DNA from: an uncultured Draconibacterium sp. | Lineage (GTDB): Bacteria; Bacteroidota; Bacteroidia; Bacteroidales; Prolixibacteraceae | Length of the DNA stretch: 64,000 nucleotides | Direction: 5' to 3' | Assembly: GCF_963674925.1 (NCBI RefSeq) | Contig: NZ_OY771647.1 | Span: 1,131,501-1,195,500, forward strand | Program-made: the position numbers and the translations under genes | The notes under the pieces: generated by a model | What the model was told of the DNA's origin: nothing | Database searches by the model: none | The model's input: only the letters and a program-made list of their open reading frames with translations | Shown: positions 1-8,784 of the stretch, piece by piece | Layout of the letters: each line of letters begins with the position of its first letter | How positions within the stretch are numbered: position 1 is the first letter of the stretch

Positions 1-1
1 A

Positions 2-154
2 AGTATTGAACTTCAGGATGAATTTTTCAACTACCTGACTTTTGCCCGGGGAGTTACGAGGCGTTACCTGTCAGAGGATTATCTGAAGGACCATCTTGGT
101 AAAACCAGTAGGCTGATCACTTTTTTACAAACCGAATATGACTTGCAACCATGA
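2..154 (+). CDS. C-terminal end of a probable DUF6090 family protein (partial)
   Basis: An open frame enters from the left edge and encodes the last 50 residues of a protein (ending FLQTEYDLQP) before a TGA. Its stop overlaps the ATG of the next gene in an ATGA junction, so the two are translationally coupled. The same ATGA coupling recurs at the next junction, which suggests a tandem array of related genes. The fragment is a charged, probably helical tail like the C-terminus of the following DUF6090 protein. Family assignment is inferred from position rather than from a diagnostic motif. The 5' part lies outside the window. Confidence 0.5.
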   Translation, partial: SIELQDEFFNYLTFARGVTRRYLSEDYLKDHLGKTSRLITFLQTEYDLQP

Positions 155-939
155 TTAGATTTTTCTCCAAAATACGCTACAAGCTGGCCACCGAAAACAA
201 GGTCGGTAAATACCTGCGTTACGCCATTGGCGAAATATTGCTGGTGGTAATTGGGATTTTGTTTGCCTTGCAAATCAACAACTGGAACCAGCAACGTAAA
301 GACAATGCTTCGGAGCTTGAAATTCTTAACGGTTTGCAGAATGAGTTCAATTCGAATTTAGACGCCATAAATAATTCTGTAAATCAGGATCGTATGATTA
401 GTCACGGCTGTTTCAACATCATTGCACTAATTCGATCGGGCAAGATGGAAGAGCAGTCGGAGAAATTAGACAGCTTATTACAATTTGTCGGGAGTTTCGG
501 ATCTTTTGATGCAGTAACCGGAGTTACCGACGAAATTATAAATTCCGGGAAATTACATATTCTAAAAAACGATTCCTTACGTATAAAATTAACGCAGTGG
601 TCGGGGCGGTTAACCGATTCAAAAGAAGATCTTGACTATCGTTTTGAGAACTATCACCATAATCTGATGCCTTTCTTCACGCAAAACTTTCCTCTGGTAA
701 ATGGCGACCTCACAAAAGAAATAACGAATCAGCTTACAGGCGAAATACTGCCCAATATTAAAGGGCCATCACCTTTTAAAACCAATTTCGAGGAATTGAA
801 CCTGATGGAATTTGAAAGCGTTATTTGGCTCCACAAACACAATAACGACTATGTGCTTTACACCGATACAGGTCTCAAAAAAGAAATCCAGACGATTCTC
901 GAGCTCATAAAATCAGATATCTCAAAAAAGAAGCAATGA
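151..939 (+). CDS. DUF6090 family membrane-anchored protein
   Basis: This 262-residue protein begins with the conserved DUF6090 leader: basic MIRFFSKIRYKLA, then GKYLRYAIGEILLVVIGI, then FALQINNWNQ. That gives a single N-terminal transmembrane segment (about residues 28-46) and a large, mostly helical remainder. Function of the family is unknown. The start is fixed by the ATGA overlap with the preceding gene, and the gene overlaps the next DUF6090 copy in the same way. It is the only intact member of the local array; another intact member lies near 58.3 kb. Family assignment is strong, function open. Confidence 0.85.
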   Translation: MIRFFSKIRYKLATENKVGKYLRYAIGEILLVVIGILFALQINNWNQQRKDNASELEILNGLQNEFNSNLDAINNSVNQDRMISHGCFNIIALIRSGKMEEQSEKLDSLLQFVGSFGSFDAVTGVTDEIINSGKLHILKNDSLRIKLTQWSGRLTDSKEDLDYRFENYHHNLMPFFTQNFPLVNGDLTKEITNQLTGEILPNIKGPSPFKTNFEELNLMEFESVIWLHKHNNDYVLYTDTGLKKEIQTILELIKSDISKKKQ

Positions 940-1052
940 TACGATTCTTCTCAAAAATGCGTTACAAACTGGCCGCTGAAAACAGGGCAGGAAAATACCT
1001 GCGTTATGCCATTGGCGAGATTTTGCTTGTTGGTAATGCTAATAGAATTTGA
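936..1052 (+). pseudogene. Truncated DUF6090 gene remnant
   Basis: The frame starts by ATGA overlap with the intact DUF6090 gene and encodes the hallmark leader (MIRFFSKMRYKLAAENRAGK, then YLRYAIGEILLV). It then breaks inside the transmembrane segment: where relatives continue VIGILFALQINNWN, this copy reads GNANRI and stops after 38 residues. No downstream DUF6090 sequence follows before the hydrolase gene. A small frameshift followed by loss of the 3' part explains it. It is unlikely to encode a functional protein. Confidence 0.75.
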
Positions 1053-1073
1053 TAAACATTTTAAAACCTGGAT

Positions 1074-2051
1074 ATGAAAAGAAATATCTTAACACTTTTA
1101 TTCTGTTGGTTGACAATTTCCTTTGCTGGTGCACAAACTGATGGGAAAATCCTGGAAAAAACGAAATATATACTTCCAGACAGTGTTATAACGCAATTAG
1201 AAAAATTAAAAGAATTGGATTCACCTGAAGCAAAGGAGCTAGCCACTAATATTTTAAATACAGATTTTTTCCGAATAACCTATAGATCCGATGGATTAAA
1301 GGTCGTCTCTTATGTTGCAGAACCAAAAGGTAATGGCAAATATCCCTGTATAATTTTTAACAGGGGAGGCAATCGCGACTTTGGAAAACTAACACTGAAC
1401 CGTATAGTGTATAATCTTGGGCTTATGTCTTCGTGGGGTTATGTTGTCATAGGCAGCCAATATAGAGGGGTTGATGGCGGTGAAGGCGGTGAAGAATTTG
1501 GCGGTGAAGATGTCAACGATGTACTCAATTTAATCCCCGTACTTGAACAGCTGCCCAAAGCCGATACATCCAGAATCGGAATTGAAGGATGGAGCAGAGG
1601 AGGAATGATGACCTATCAGGTTTTAAAAAACACCTGCAGGTTTAAAGCGGCTGTGGTTGGGGCAGGTTTAGCAAATTCATTTGAAAATATAGCACGCCGT
1701 CCCGGAATGGAAGAAAATGTATATAGCGAATTGGTTCCTGACTATTGGAATAACAAAGAGGAGGAGCTCAAAAAAAGGTCTGCAGTTTTTTGGGCAGATG
1801 AAATGTGTAAAACAACTCCTCTCTTAATCCTGCATGGAAGTTCTGATTGGAGAGTGCTCCCTGAAGAATCGTTAGAACTGGTAAACAAACTCTATGAATA
1901 CAAACACCCTACACGATTTATTCTTTATGAAGGTGCCGACCACGGTATATCTGAATTTCGTTCGGAGTATAATGATCAGATAAAGCAGTTTTTTAACGAT
2001 TATGTACGAGATTTAAGAGAGCTTCCAAACATGGAACCTCATGGTAGGTAA
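1074..2051 (+). CDS. Secreted alpha/beta hydrolase (prolyl-oligopeptidase/dienelactone hydrolase type)
   Basis: A 325-residue protein with a signal peptide (cleavage near AGAQ, residue 21) and an alpha/beta hydrolase fold. The nucleophile elbow is GWSRGG with Ser174. HGSSDW supplies the acid region and GADHGIS the catalytic His near the C-terminus. The oxyanion-side segment IIFNRGGNRDFG resembles the S9 peptidase/acyl-peptide hydrolase C-terminal domain, but the N-terminal propeller is missing. It is therefore probably a periplasmic esterase or peptidase of unknown substrate. It sits alone between two decayed DUF6090 copies. Confidence 0.8.
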   Translation: MKRNILTLLFCWLTISFAGAQTDGKILEKTKYILPDSVITQLEKLKELDSPEAKELATNILNTDFFRITYRSDGLKVVSYVAEPKGNGKYPCIIFNRGGNRDFGKLTLNRIVYNLGLMSSWGYVVIGSQYRGVDGGEGGEEFGGEDVNDVLNLIPVLEQLPKADTSRIGIEGWSRGGMMTYQVLKNTCRFKAAVVGAGLANSFENIARRPGMEENVYSELVPDYWNNKEEELKKRSAVFWADEMCKTTPLLILHGSSDWRVLPEESLELVNKLYEYKHPTRFILYEGADHGISEFRSEYNDQIKQFFNDYVRDLRELPNMEPHGR

Positions 2052-2313
2052 TATAAACACGAATACCGAATAAACATTTAACAGTTTGTTTGGTGTGCTC
2101 TATTTCAAAAGCTCGTCTTTAAGGCTAACATTTTTGTTTTTGCAATGGATTTTAATTTCAACAGAAATACATCTGTCTCAAAAATTTATAATAATGCAGT
2201 ATGAAGAACTGTATGGTTGATGAATGTTTTGCTGTGTATTCAGTGCTCAAGTGTCTTATGGTTAAATATTTATGGGGCAGTATGGGATAATAATTGAAAC
2301 TTAACTCATCATC

Positions 2314-2596
2314 ATGCTTCGTTTCTTTTCAAAAATGCGCTACAAACTGGCTGCGCAAAACAAGATAGGTAAATACCTACGTTTAGCCATTGGTGAAATT
2401 TAGCTGGTGGTTTTTGGGATTTTGATTGCACTGCAAATAAACAAATGGAATTCGAACCGTATCGATAGACTAAAAGAACGGGAATATCTCGAAAACTTTT
2501 TGGAAGAAATGAAACGAGACTCGGTGTTTCTGAATGTGTATTGGAAAAAGGATTATCCGGAAAAAGTAAAAACACTGGAATTAGCCCGAAACAATT
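2314..2596 (+). pseudogene. DUF6090 pseudogene (nonsense mutation and 3' truncation)
   Basis: ATG at 2314 opens a typical DUF6090 leader (MLRFFSKMRYKLAAQNKIGK, then YLRLAIGEI). An in-frame TAG at 2401-2403 replaces the Leu codon before LVVFGILIALQINKWN, which continues in the same frame. The reading then proceeds through REYLENFLEEMKRDS to about position 2596, where homology ends at the 3' end of the convergent receptor gene. Stop codon plus missing C-terminal half make this a clear pseudogene. It shows the array once had at least four members. Confidence 0.8.
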
Positions 2597-5026
2597 CTAA
2601 TTGGTTACTCTTTTTTGTTCTTCCTCGGAGGCCGTGTTTCGTTTCCGCATTTTAATGGCCTTATTTCCAAAATTATGGGTAAATGTTAAACGCAATACAC
2701 GAGGCTCAAAATCCAGTTCATAGTAATTGTCGATCTGGAGTTCCGGAATATGTGCCTCCCGCTTAATCAATTGTGTTTTAAAAACATCCGACAGATTCAG
2801 ATTTAAGCGACTGTTCTGACTTTTTGATCTCCACTGCACTCCAAGATCCAGTCGGCCAAGTGGTTTTTGTTCAAAAATACCGGCCAACGATTTTGAACGG
2901 TAAAACCCACTTACTTCAGCCGAAAACTGTGTGCTTATTGTAAAACTTTGGTTAGAGCTGATGTTATAATAATTTTGTTTGTATTTGATGGCAATTCCCT
3001 CATAATCGGTAGCCAGTCGCTGCCATACCCATGAAATATTATTCTGCATTTTCCACCATTCAGTAACAGTTATCGGCAGGGCAAGAACTGCCGAAAAGTT
3101 TTCTGATTTATCCATGTTCTTCGAAATAAAATACTGCCTGTCTCCATCTTCACTTAACACCGGCTGAAACCTCGAAATGGAATTTTTGGTGGTGGTATAA
3201 CTTAGCGAAAGAATGTATGATTTCAACTGGTAATCTACCCGAAAAATATCACTCATTGCCGGCAAAAGATTTTCATTTCCTGCCACAAATGTTTCGGGAG
3301 TTACAAACGTTACAAAAGGAGCTAATTCATTAAAGGTTGGCCGATCGATTCGTTTGCTGTAAGAGAACTGAATGGTATTGTTTTCGTTTAGTTTATGCGA
3401 AGTGTAAAAGGTTGGAAACAGTTTTCCGTAATGAAGATCTACAACAGCTTTTTCTTCCTGTGTGTCGAGAACTGAGTTTAAATATTCGTAACGTAATCCG
3501 GCTGTTACTCCGGTTTTTTCAGTCATTTGCCAGTTTACCGATCCGTAAAAAGCAGTAATATTTTCATTTAGCCATGATTTATTGGTTAACTCAGGGTCGT
3601 ATTCCCACTGTCCATCACGAAAATACTGTACAGCAACATCGTTGGTAAACCATGTAAGTGTTTCTTTAAATCCCAGCTCCCATTTAAGCTTTTCATTCTT
3701 TCTGTTAGAGTAATCCACTGCACCAACCAGAATATCAATTGGGGTAGTTTTAGTGATCCCAATATCCTCGCCGTCAATAAATTCTCCTAAACCGTCATAA
3801 TTTTCAAGGGTGAAATCTGATGGATTGTCATTATAATAGTTCAGATAATCAATATTAAAATCCAGTATTTCCTCTTCATGAAAACGATGATTCAGGTTAA
3901 TGTTTCCCATTCCATGTATCCATTTATTGAGCTCTGTATTCTCCAATCTCGAAAGGCTGGTTTCTACGCCTTCAGTAAAATAGTTGATATTGTTGTAGGC
4001 ATCCATCTCGAAATCGCGGATATAGCCATTTGTAAGCACACTAAGCGTGGTTTTGCTGCTTAAAGTGTAGTCGAATCCCATTCGAATATTCTGATAAAGA
4101 ATTAATGCCGAGCGAACACTTTTACCGTAAGATTCAACGCTATTATTGTCTTCCAGTAATGAACGATAAGTTAAAATACTGGACTTTTGGTTATTGAAAT
4201 TTACATTGTACATTCCGTAAAAATTGAACTTCTCCACATGATGATTCAGGTTGAGGCTTGCATTCATTTTTTCGCGATTTGCCATTCCGGCTCCCAAAGA
4301 GAATGTACCATTTGTTCCAAAATCTTCGCTTTTTTGTAATACTATATTGATTATACCTGCGTTTCCTTCTGCATCATATTTTGCCGGAGGAGTGGTTATC
4401 AGTTCTATTCTTTTTACATTATCGGCATTCATCCCGTCAAGCATTTGCATTACGGCCTCAATGGGGATACGGTTTTGTTTGCCGTTAATAATTACCTGTA
4501 CACCACCTTTCCCCGCCATCGAAATATTGCTGTTTTGACGATCAACAAGCACTCCGGGAGATTTTTCGAGAATTTCCAGTGCCGTATTTCCGCTCGAAGT
4601 GATACTATTTTCAACATTCACCACCATGCGATCCATTTTCAGCTCATAAATGGGTTTTTTGGCCACCACGTTTACATCTTTAATTTGATGAACATCAGGT
4701 TCAACTATTATGGCTTGTTCGTGGATATGATCATTCGTCGACTTTATTTCGAAAAGAGAAGACCATGCCGGTTTGTAACCAATCAGGCTAACTCCTATTA
4801 GATAAGTGCCGGGTTTAAATTCGGTAATCGAATATGTTCCTTCTTCAGAAGCCATCACCCCGGAGACAACAGAAGAGTCATTTGCGTTCATTAAAAGTAC
4901 GTTGGCAAAAGGTATCGGCTGATTCAGCGCATCTTTTACCGATCCCTGAATTTGAGAAAAACCGGTGACGGAGATACATACAAACACACTAAGCAGAAGA
5001 CTATTTTTTGTTGTAATGATTTTCAT
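2597..5026 (-). CDS. Outer membrane beta-barrel receptor with carboxypeptidase-like domain (TonB-dependent receptor related)
   Basis: An 809-residue protein with a signal peptide (to about residue 25), a CarboxypepD_reg-like domain (IQGSVKDALNQPIPFANV onward, residues 26-95), a plug region (about 140-230, with ALEILEKSPGVLVD and RIELITTPPAKYDAEG), and a long barrel of alternating aromatic strands to the end. This is the SusC-related outer membrane beta-barrel type that usually lacks a SusD partner, and none is adjacent. The C-terminus carries a basic, non-barrel tail (GNKAIKMRKRN...) past the expected terminal strand. It is divergent from the hybrid two-component regulator, 233 bp away. Substrate unknown. 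Confidence 0.85.
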   Translation of the reverse strand: MKIITTKNSLLLSVFVCISVTGFSQIQGSVKDALNQPIPFANVLLMNANDSSVVSGVMASEEGTYSITEFKPGTYLIGVSLIGYKPAWSSLFEIKSTNDHIHEQAIIVEPDVHQIKDVNVVAKKPIYELKMDRMVVNVENSITSSGNTALEILEKSPGVLVDRQNSNISMAGKGGVQVIINGKQNRIPIEAVMQMLDGMNADNVKRIELITTPPAKYDAEGNAGIINIVLQKSEDFGTNGTFSLGAGMANREKMNASLNLNHHVEKFNFYGMYNVNFNNQKSSILTYRSLLEDNNSVESYGKSVRSALILYQNIRMGFDYTLSSKTTLSVLTNGYIRDFEMDAYNNINYFTEGVETSLSRLENTELNKWIHGMGNINLNHRFHEEEILDFNIDYLNYYNDNPSDFTLENYDGLGEFIDGEDIGITKTTPIDILVGAVDYSNRKNEKLKWELGFKETLTWFTNDVAVQYFRDGQWEYDPELTNKSWLNENITAFYGSVNWQMTEKTGVTAGLRYEYLNSVLDTQEEKAVVDLHYGKLFPTFYTSHKLNENNTIQFSYSKRIDRPTFNELAPFVTFVTPETFVAGNENLLPAMSDIFRVDYQLKSYILSLSYTTTKNSISRFQPVLSEDGDRQYFISKNMDKSENFSAVLALPITVTEWWKMQNNISWVWQRLATDYEGIAIKYKQNYYNISSNQSFTISTQFSAEVSGFYRSKSLAGIFEQKPLGRLDLGVQWRSKSQNSRLNLNLSDVFKTQLIKREAHIPELQIDNYYELDFEPRVLRLTFTHNFGNKAIKMRKRNTASEEEQKRVTN

Positions 5027-5259
5027 GGTGTGATAATTAAGGATAAATTAGTCTGTAATTTACAATATCTCTTTGTAAAAACAAATAATATGCTGAAATA
5101 TAATGAGTTATTGGCTTGTGTTTTGTTTGCGATATGCCTTCAAATGCGATGTGTACCACCCCAACCTTTTTAAAAAAATAAGGTATAAAGGAAGAGGGTA
5201 GTAGTTTTACCTCAATGGTATTGTAACCATTAATTACAAATGCACTAAAAACAAAACCG

Positions 5260-5643
5260 ATGCAACGGTTAAATCAACTTCCGGAGCGTATTGAGCTTTT
5301 CCTGCAACGTTTAACCGAAAACGAAACGTTAAGCGACTGGGATAAACTGGGAAAAAAATACATGATGGTACAAGGCATTTTTGCCATTACCGGTTTAACG
5401 ATAATGTTAATTGTTTCGTGGCTCATTTCGGCCAGATTAATCTTCGAATTTTGCCTTATTTATATTCCCATCGTTTGTGTATCAACCACCATTTTCTATT
5501 TCGCGCGGAAAATGGACATGGCAATTAAGTTGTTTAAAATACTGATGATCGTAATTTCGTCGGTATATGTGGCCCGCATGGGAGGTTTGTTAACGTGGGC
5601 GGTTTGTTTTTGCTTTCTATACAGGCCGTTACCAGTTCGGTGA
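5260..5643 (+). CDS. N-terminal membrane half of hybrid histidine kinase (frameshifted from the next frame)
   Basis: The 127-residue frame encodes a short cytoplasmic start (MQRLNQLPERIELFLQRL) and three hydrophobic segments around residues 37-56, 62-83 and 88-110, ending with ARMGGLL. It then runs out of frame (TWAVCFCFLY). The continuation of the membrane domain is found one frame away from 5595 (GGLFLLSIQ and three more hydrophobic segments, then the kinase). Merging the two gives a single six-helix kinase of about 715 residues. The break lies at 5587-5597. It may be a true mutation, a sequencing error, or a split gene. Confidence 0.75.
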   Translation: MQRLNQLPERIELFLQRLTENETLSDWDKLGKKYMMVQGIFAITGLTIMLIVSWLISARLIFEFCLIYIPIVCVSTTIFYFARKMDMAIKLFKILMIVISSVYVARMGGLLTWAVCFCFLYRPLPVR

Positions 5644-7415
5644 TTTTACGCAAACCCAGGCTTATTTTGCCGGTAAGTATTGTGTTTGTAATTGCCATGC
5701 TGAGCTTGTTCATATTCGATCCGTATTTCCCAAAAGAACATGCTCTTAATCCGCAGCAAAACTTACTTTTCTTTTTTGTAAGCCTGATCATTATAACCGG
5801 ATACATCTTCTTTTTTAGCCTGTATGCTGTAAACCTGTTTGCGAAAATGGAGGAACGCGAGGCACAACGACAAAAAGAAATGAATGCGGCTAAAACCCGC
5901 TTATATACCAACATTACCCATGAGTTCCGTACACCGTTAACCGTTATTCTGGGCTTGGCCGATTCGCTGCGTTCGGGTAAGAAAAACAGCCCGGAACTTG
6001 CCAAAACAATAATAAAAAACGGCAAAAGCCTTTTGCAGCTGGTCGATCAATTATTAGAGCTGAGTAAAATGGAATCGGGCAGTTTGTCGGTAAAAAAGAT
6101 TAATGCCAACATCGTTCCTTTTCTACGGTATGTTTTTCAGTTGCAAGAGTATTATGCCGAAGAGAAAAACATAAAAATGGACTTTGAAGCTGATAAACAG
6201 TCGTATGTGCTTGACTTCGATCCGGAAAAAACAACGGTGATCGTTTCTAATTTGCTGGGCAACGCCATAAAATTTACTCCGGCAGGCGGAGCCGTAAAAA
6301 TGCATGTTTTTGTTGAAAATGGAATGTTGAATATAATTGTTAGCGATAATGGGATTGGAATTCCTGCAGAAAAACAGGATAAAATATTCGACCGCTTTTA
6401 CCAGACTGATGACAAAAATACCCGAAAGGCCGGAGGTGCAGGAATTGGTTTGGCGCTTACCCGCGAATTGGTTGCTTTGCTGAGTGGCACAATTCAGGTT
6501 CGCTCTATTCCAAATGAGGAGACCGTATTTACGGTAAAACTACCGGCAACCAGCATTTTACAGGCGAAAGAATCTCAGCAACAGGAGTTGCTATTGGAGA
6601 CTGAAAGGGCTGAAACTCATCCTGCAAAACTTCGGCAAACAGGGAAGGAGCGTTTATTAATTGTTGAAGATAACCCTGATGTTTTGGGTTATCTGCAAGC
6701 CTGTTATTCCGATTATTTCCGTATTCAGCTGGCAAAAGACGGCAAGGAAGGTTTCAATAAAGCAGTGAATGAAATTCCGGATGTGATTATCAGCGATGTA
6801 ATGATGCCCGAAATGGATGGTTTTGAGCTCTGTAAAAAGCTCAAAGAAGATTTACGGACAAGTCATATTCCCATTGTTTTGCTAACGGCAAAAGCCGATA
6901 TTCCGTCGCGAATTGAAGGCTTGGAGCAAGGTGCCGATGCTTATGTGGTAAAACCGTTTAATCAACAGGAGTTGCTGGTACGCCTGCAAAAACTACTAGA
7001 GCTACGAAAGAAACTCTACGAACGTTTTAGCAAAGGCAACGGATTTGATTATAGCAAGGATCCGATTATGCAACGCGAAGATCGTTTTATGAAAAAGCTG
7101 AACACTACCATCAGTGAGAACCTGAACAATGAGGATTTTAACATTCCTGAGTTGTGTGAGGAAATGGCGATGAGCAAATCACAGCTGTACCGCAAGTTTA
7201 AGGCCTTAACCAATCAGTCGGTAGCACGTTATATACGGTCGGTGCGTATGCAAAAAGCTAAACAGCTGTTAAGTTCTTCGTCGATGAATATTACCGAAAT
7301 TGGCTACGAAGTGGGAATGAAAAGCTTAAGTACTTTCAGCCAGGTTTTTAAAGAAGAGTTTGGCGAAAGTCCGCGCGAATTTCTACTACACGAAAACGAA
7401 AAAAGCTACAATTGA
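5595..7415 (+). CDS. Hybrid two-component system kinase/response regulator with AraC output domain
   Basis: The 606-residue frame contains, in order, hydrophobic segments (about residues 3-18, 24-41, 56-82), HisKA with ITHEFRTPLT (His109), HATPase with N-box NLLGNAIKFTP and DNGIGIP, a receiver domain (LLIVEDN; phosphoacceptor Asp401 in SDVMMPEMDG; LLTAKAD; KPF), and a C-terminal AraC-type double HTH (about 505-606). Sensor and DNA-binding output are thus on one polypeptide. The input is the membrane domain only, without the periplasmic propeller of classical HTCS proteins. The first codon here is GTG, preceded by an SD-like GGGAGG. The true N-terminus is probably the preceding frame at 5260. 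It may regulate the divergent receptor gene. Confidence 0.85.
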   Translation: MGGLFLLSIQAVTSSVILRKPRLILPVSIVFVIAMLSLFIFDPYFPKEHALNPQQNLLFFFVSLIIITGYIFFFSLYAVNLFAKMEEREAQRQKEMNAAKTRLYTNITHEFRTPLTVILGLADSLRSGKKNSPELAKTIIKNGKSLLQLVDQLLELSKMESGSLSVKKINANIVPFLRYVFQLQEYYAEEKNIKMDFEADKQSYVLDFDPEKTTVIVSNLLGNAIKFTPAGGAVKMHVFVENGMLNIIVSDNGIGIPAEKQDKIFDRFYQTDDKNTRKAGGAGIGLALTRELVALLSGTIQVRSIPNEETVFTVKLPATSILQAKESQQQELLLETERAETHPAKLRQTGKERLLIVEDNPDVLGYLQACYSDYFRIQLAKDGKEGFNKAVNEIPDVIISDVMMPEMDGFELCKKLKEDLRTSHIPIVLLTAKADIPSRIEGLEQGADAYVVKPFNQQELLVRLQKLLELRKKLYERFSKGNGFDYSKDPIMQREDRFMKKLNTTISENLNNEDFNIPELCEEMAMSKSQLYRKFKALTNQSVARYIRSVRMQKAKQLLSSSSMNITEIGYEVGMKSLSTFSQVFKEEFGESPREFLLHENEKSYN

Positions 7416-7515
7416 TTCCCGGGAAAATTCAGTAAGTATTTGGGAAAAACCGGAAAGCCGCTTGAAACATTGTACTGTACATTGCAGATGAGTTTAATCC
7501 AAAAAATGTACTACA

Positions 7516-8700
7516 ATGAAAACAAAAATTTTAATCCTGATCTTATTCGGTCTTTTTATTATTCCTGCCTGCCAGGAAGAGTTTGAGACTCCCGACACTG
7601 ATGCTTTAAGGCCGGAAAAAGCAGCACTGGTGGGAGAAGGAACTATCGTTACCGAGATGATGCATGTAAAAGCGTTGGAGGGGAATCTTTTGGGCGACCC
7701 TGCCGACCGGATCATTCGTGTGTACCTGCCAAAAAGTTACTATACCAATCCTGAGAAACGTTTTCCGGTAATTTACTTCCTTCATGGTACACCTGCCTGG
7801 GGAGGAATGCTAATGGAATCTGAACCATATGAGTTTTTTTATCTGTCGGCACAACTTTCGGCTCGTGTTGATTTTCCTGAAGAAGGATTTTTACCCTGGC
7901 TCAATAATTTGGTCAATAACGAGGGCATGAAAGAGGCCATCATTGTAATGGCTGATGCACAAACCAAATACGGTCCGAGTATTTATGTGAATTCCTCTGT
8001 TGAAGGAAATTACGAAGATTACATCGTAAAAGACCTGGTTAAATTTATCGATAGTAATTTCCGTACCATCGATCATTTTAACTGGAGGGCTATAACAGGC
8101 CATTGTGCCGGTGCTTACGGCGCATTAAAACTGGCTATGAAACATCCTGATATTTTCCGTTATGTTGCTGGTTTGTCGCCTAGTCATTTCCCTCGTGAAA
8201 CCATAATGTATATGGCTGCGTTTATGTCGGTTGAAGATGAAATGTGGGAACCAATGGGAGCACCCGCCGGACCGCTGCCTTATGATCCGCTGCAACCATT
8301 CAAGTTTGTAAATAACAGTTTGTATTTCCTTATGCAGGCCTGGTTACCTAATCCTGCAAACCCTCCATATTTAGCCGATCTGCCTTTTACTTTTGTTGAT
8401 GGTGTGCCTGTTATGGATGAGGACTTGATGAAAAAAGTTGATGAGCAAAATCTGATGGCTTTGAGCCAGAAATACAGACAAGGTTTAAAAAAGCTGAAGA
8501 CTGTATATTTTGATTGTGGTATGAATGATGACCTGATGATGTATACTCCAAATGTAATGCTCGACCAGCAATTGAGCGACATGCACATCAAACACCAGTT
8601 TGAGTCGTTTGAGGGTACACACATTAATCACTTGTATCAGCGTTTGGAAAAAGCTTTGGTAATGCTTTCAAATGATTTTCCGGAACGGGATGATGAATAG
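7516..8700 (+). CDS. Esterase-family lipoprotein with Cys at the nucleophile elbow
   Basis: A 394-residue lipoprotein (lipobox IPAC, Cys19) of the putative esterase/esterase D fold. VIYFLHGTPAWGG is the oxyanion loop, and GHCAGAYGALKLA is the nucleophile elbow. In relatives the elbow is GHSxGG; here the codon at 8104-8106 is TGT, giving Cys197 instead of Ser. The C-terminal FEGTHINHLYQRL supplies the likely catalytic His. Dienelactone hydrolase shows that a Cys nucleophile can work in this fold, so activity is possible but altered. The gene starts 100 bp after the hybrid regulator and is followed by a bidirectional terminator. Confidence 0.8.
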   Translation: MKTKILILILFGLFIIPACQEEFETPDTDALRPEKAALVGEGTIVTEMMHVKALEGNLLGDPADRIIRVYLPKSYYTNPEKRFPVIYFLHGTPAWGGMLMESEPYEFFYLSAQLSARVDFPEEGFLPWLNNLVNNEGMKEAIIVMADAQTKYGPSIYVNSSVEGNYEDYIVKDLVKFIDSNFRTIDHFNWRAITGHCAGAYGALKLAMKHPDIFRYVAGLSPSHFPRETIMYMAAFMSVEDEMWEPMGAPAGPLPYDPLQPFKFVNNSLYFLMQAWLPNPANPPYLADLPFTFVDGVPVMDEDLMKKVDEQNLMALSQKYRQGLKKLKTVYFDCGMNDDLMMYTPNVMLDQQLSDMHIKHQFESFEGTHINHLYQRLEKALVMLSNDFPERDDE

Positions 8701-8724
8701 TATTAGGATATACTAAAATCCGGT

Positions 8725-8771
8725 TCAAAAAGCGGGGCTGTATTTACTAAATACAACTCCGCATTTTTTAC
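8725..8771. terminator. Bidirectional rho-independent terminator
   Basis: The hairpin GCGGGGCTGTATTT / AAATACAACTCCGC is flanked by A5 on the left and T6 on the right. It separates the convergent esterase (+) and TPR kinase (-) genes and can serve both. Confidence 0.8.
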
Positions 8772-8784
8772 TTTAACAATTAAT

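Noticed and set aside
2597..5026. SusC of a polysaccharide utilisation locus
   Set aside because: No SusD-like gene nearby and the barrel type is the SusD-independent one; substrate left open.
5534..6025. Minus-strand open frame over the kinase gene
   Set aside because: It overlaps the conserved H-box coding region and has no protein features.
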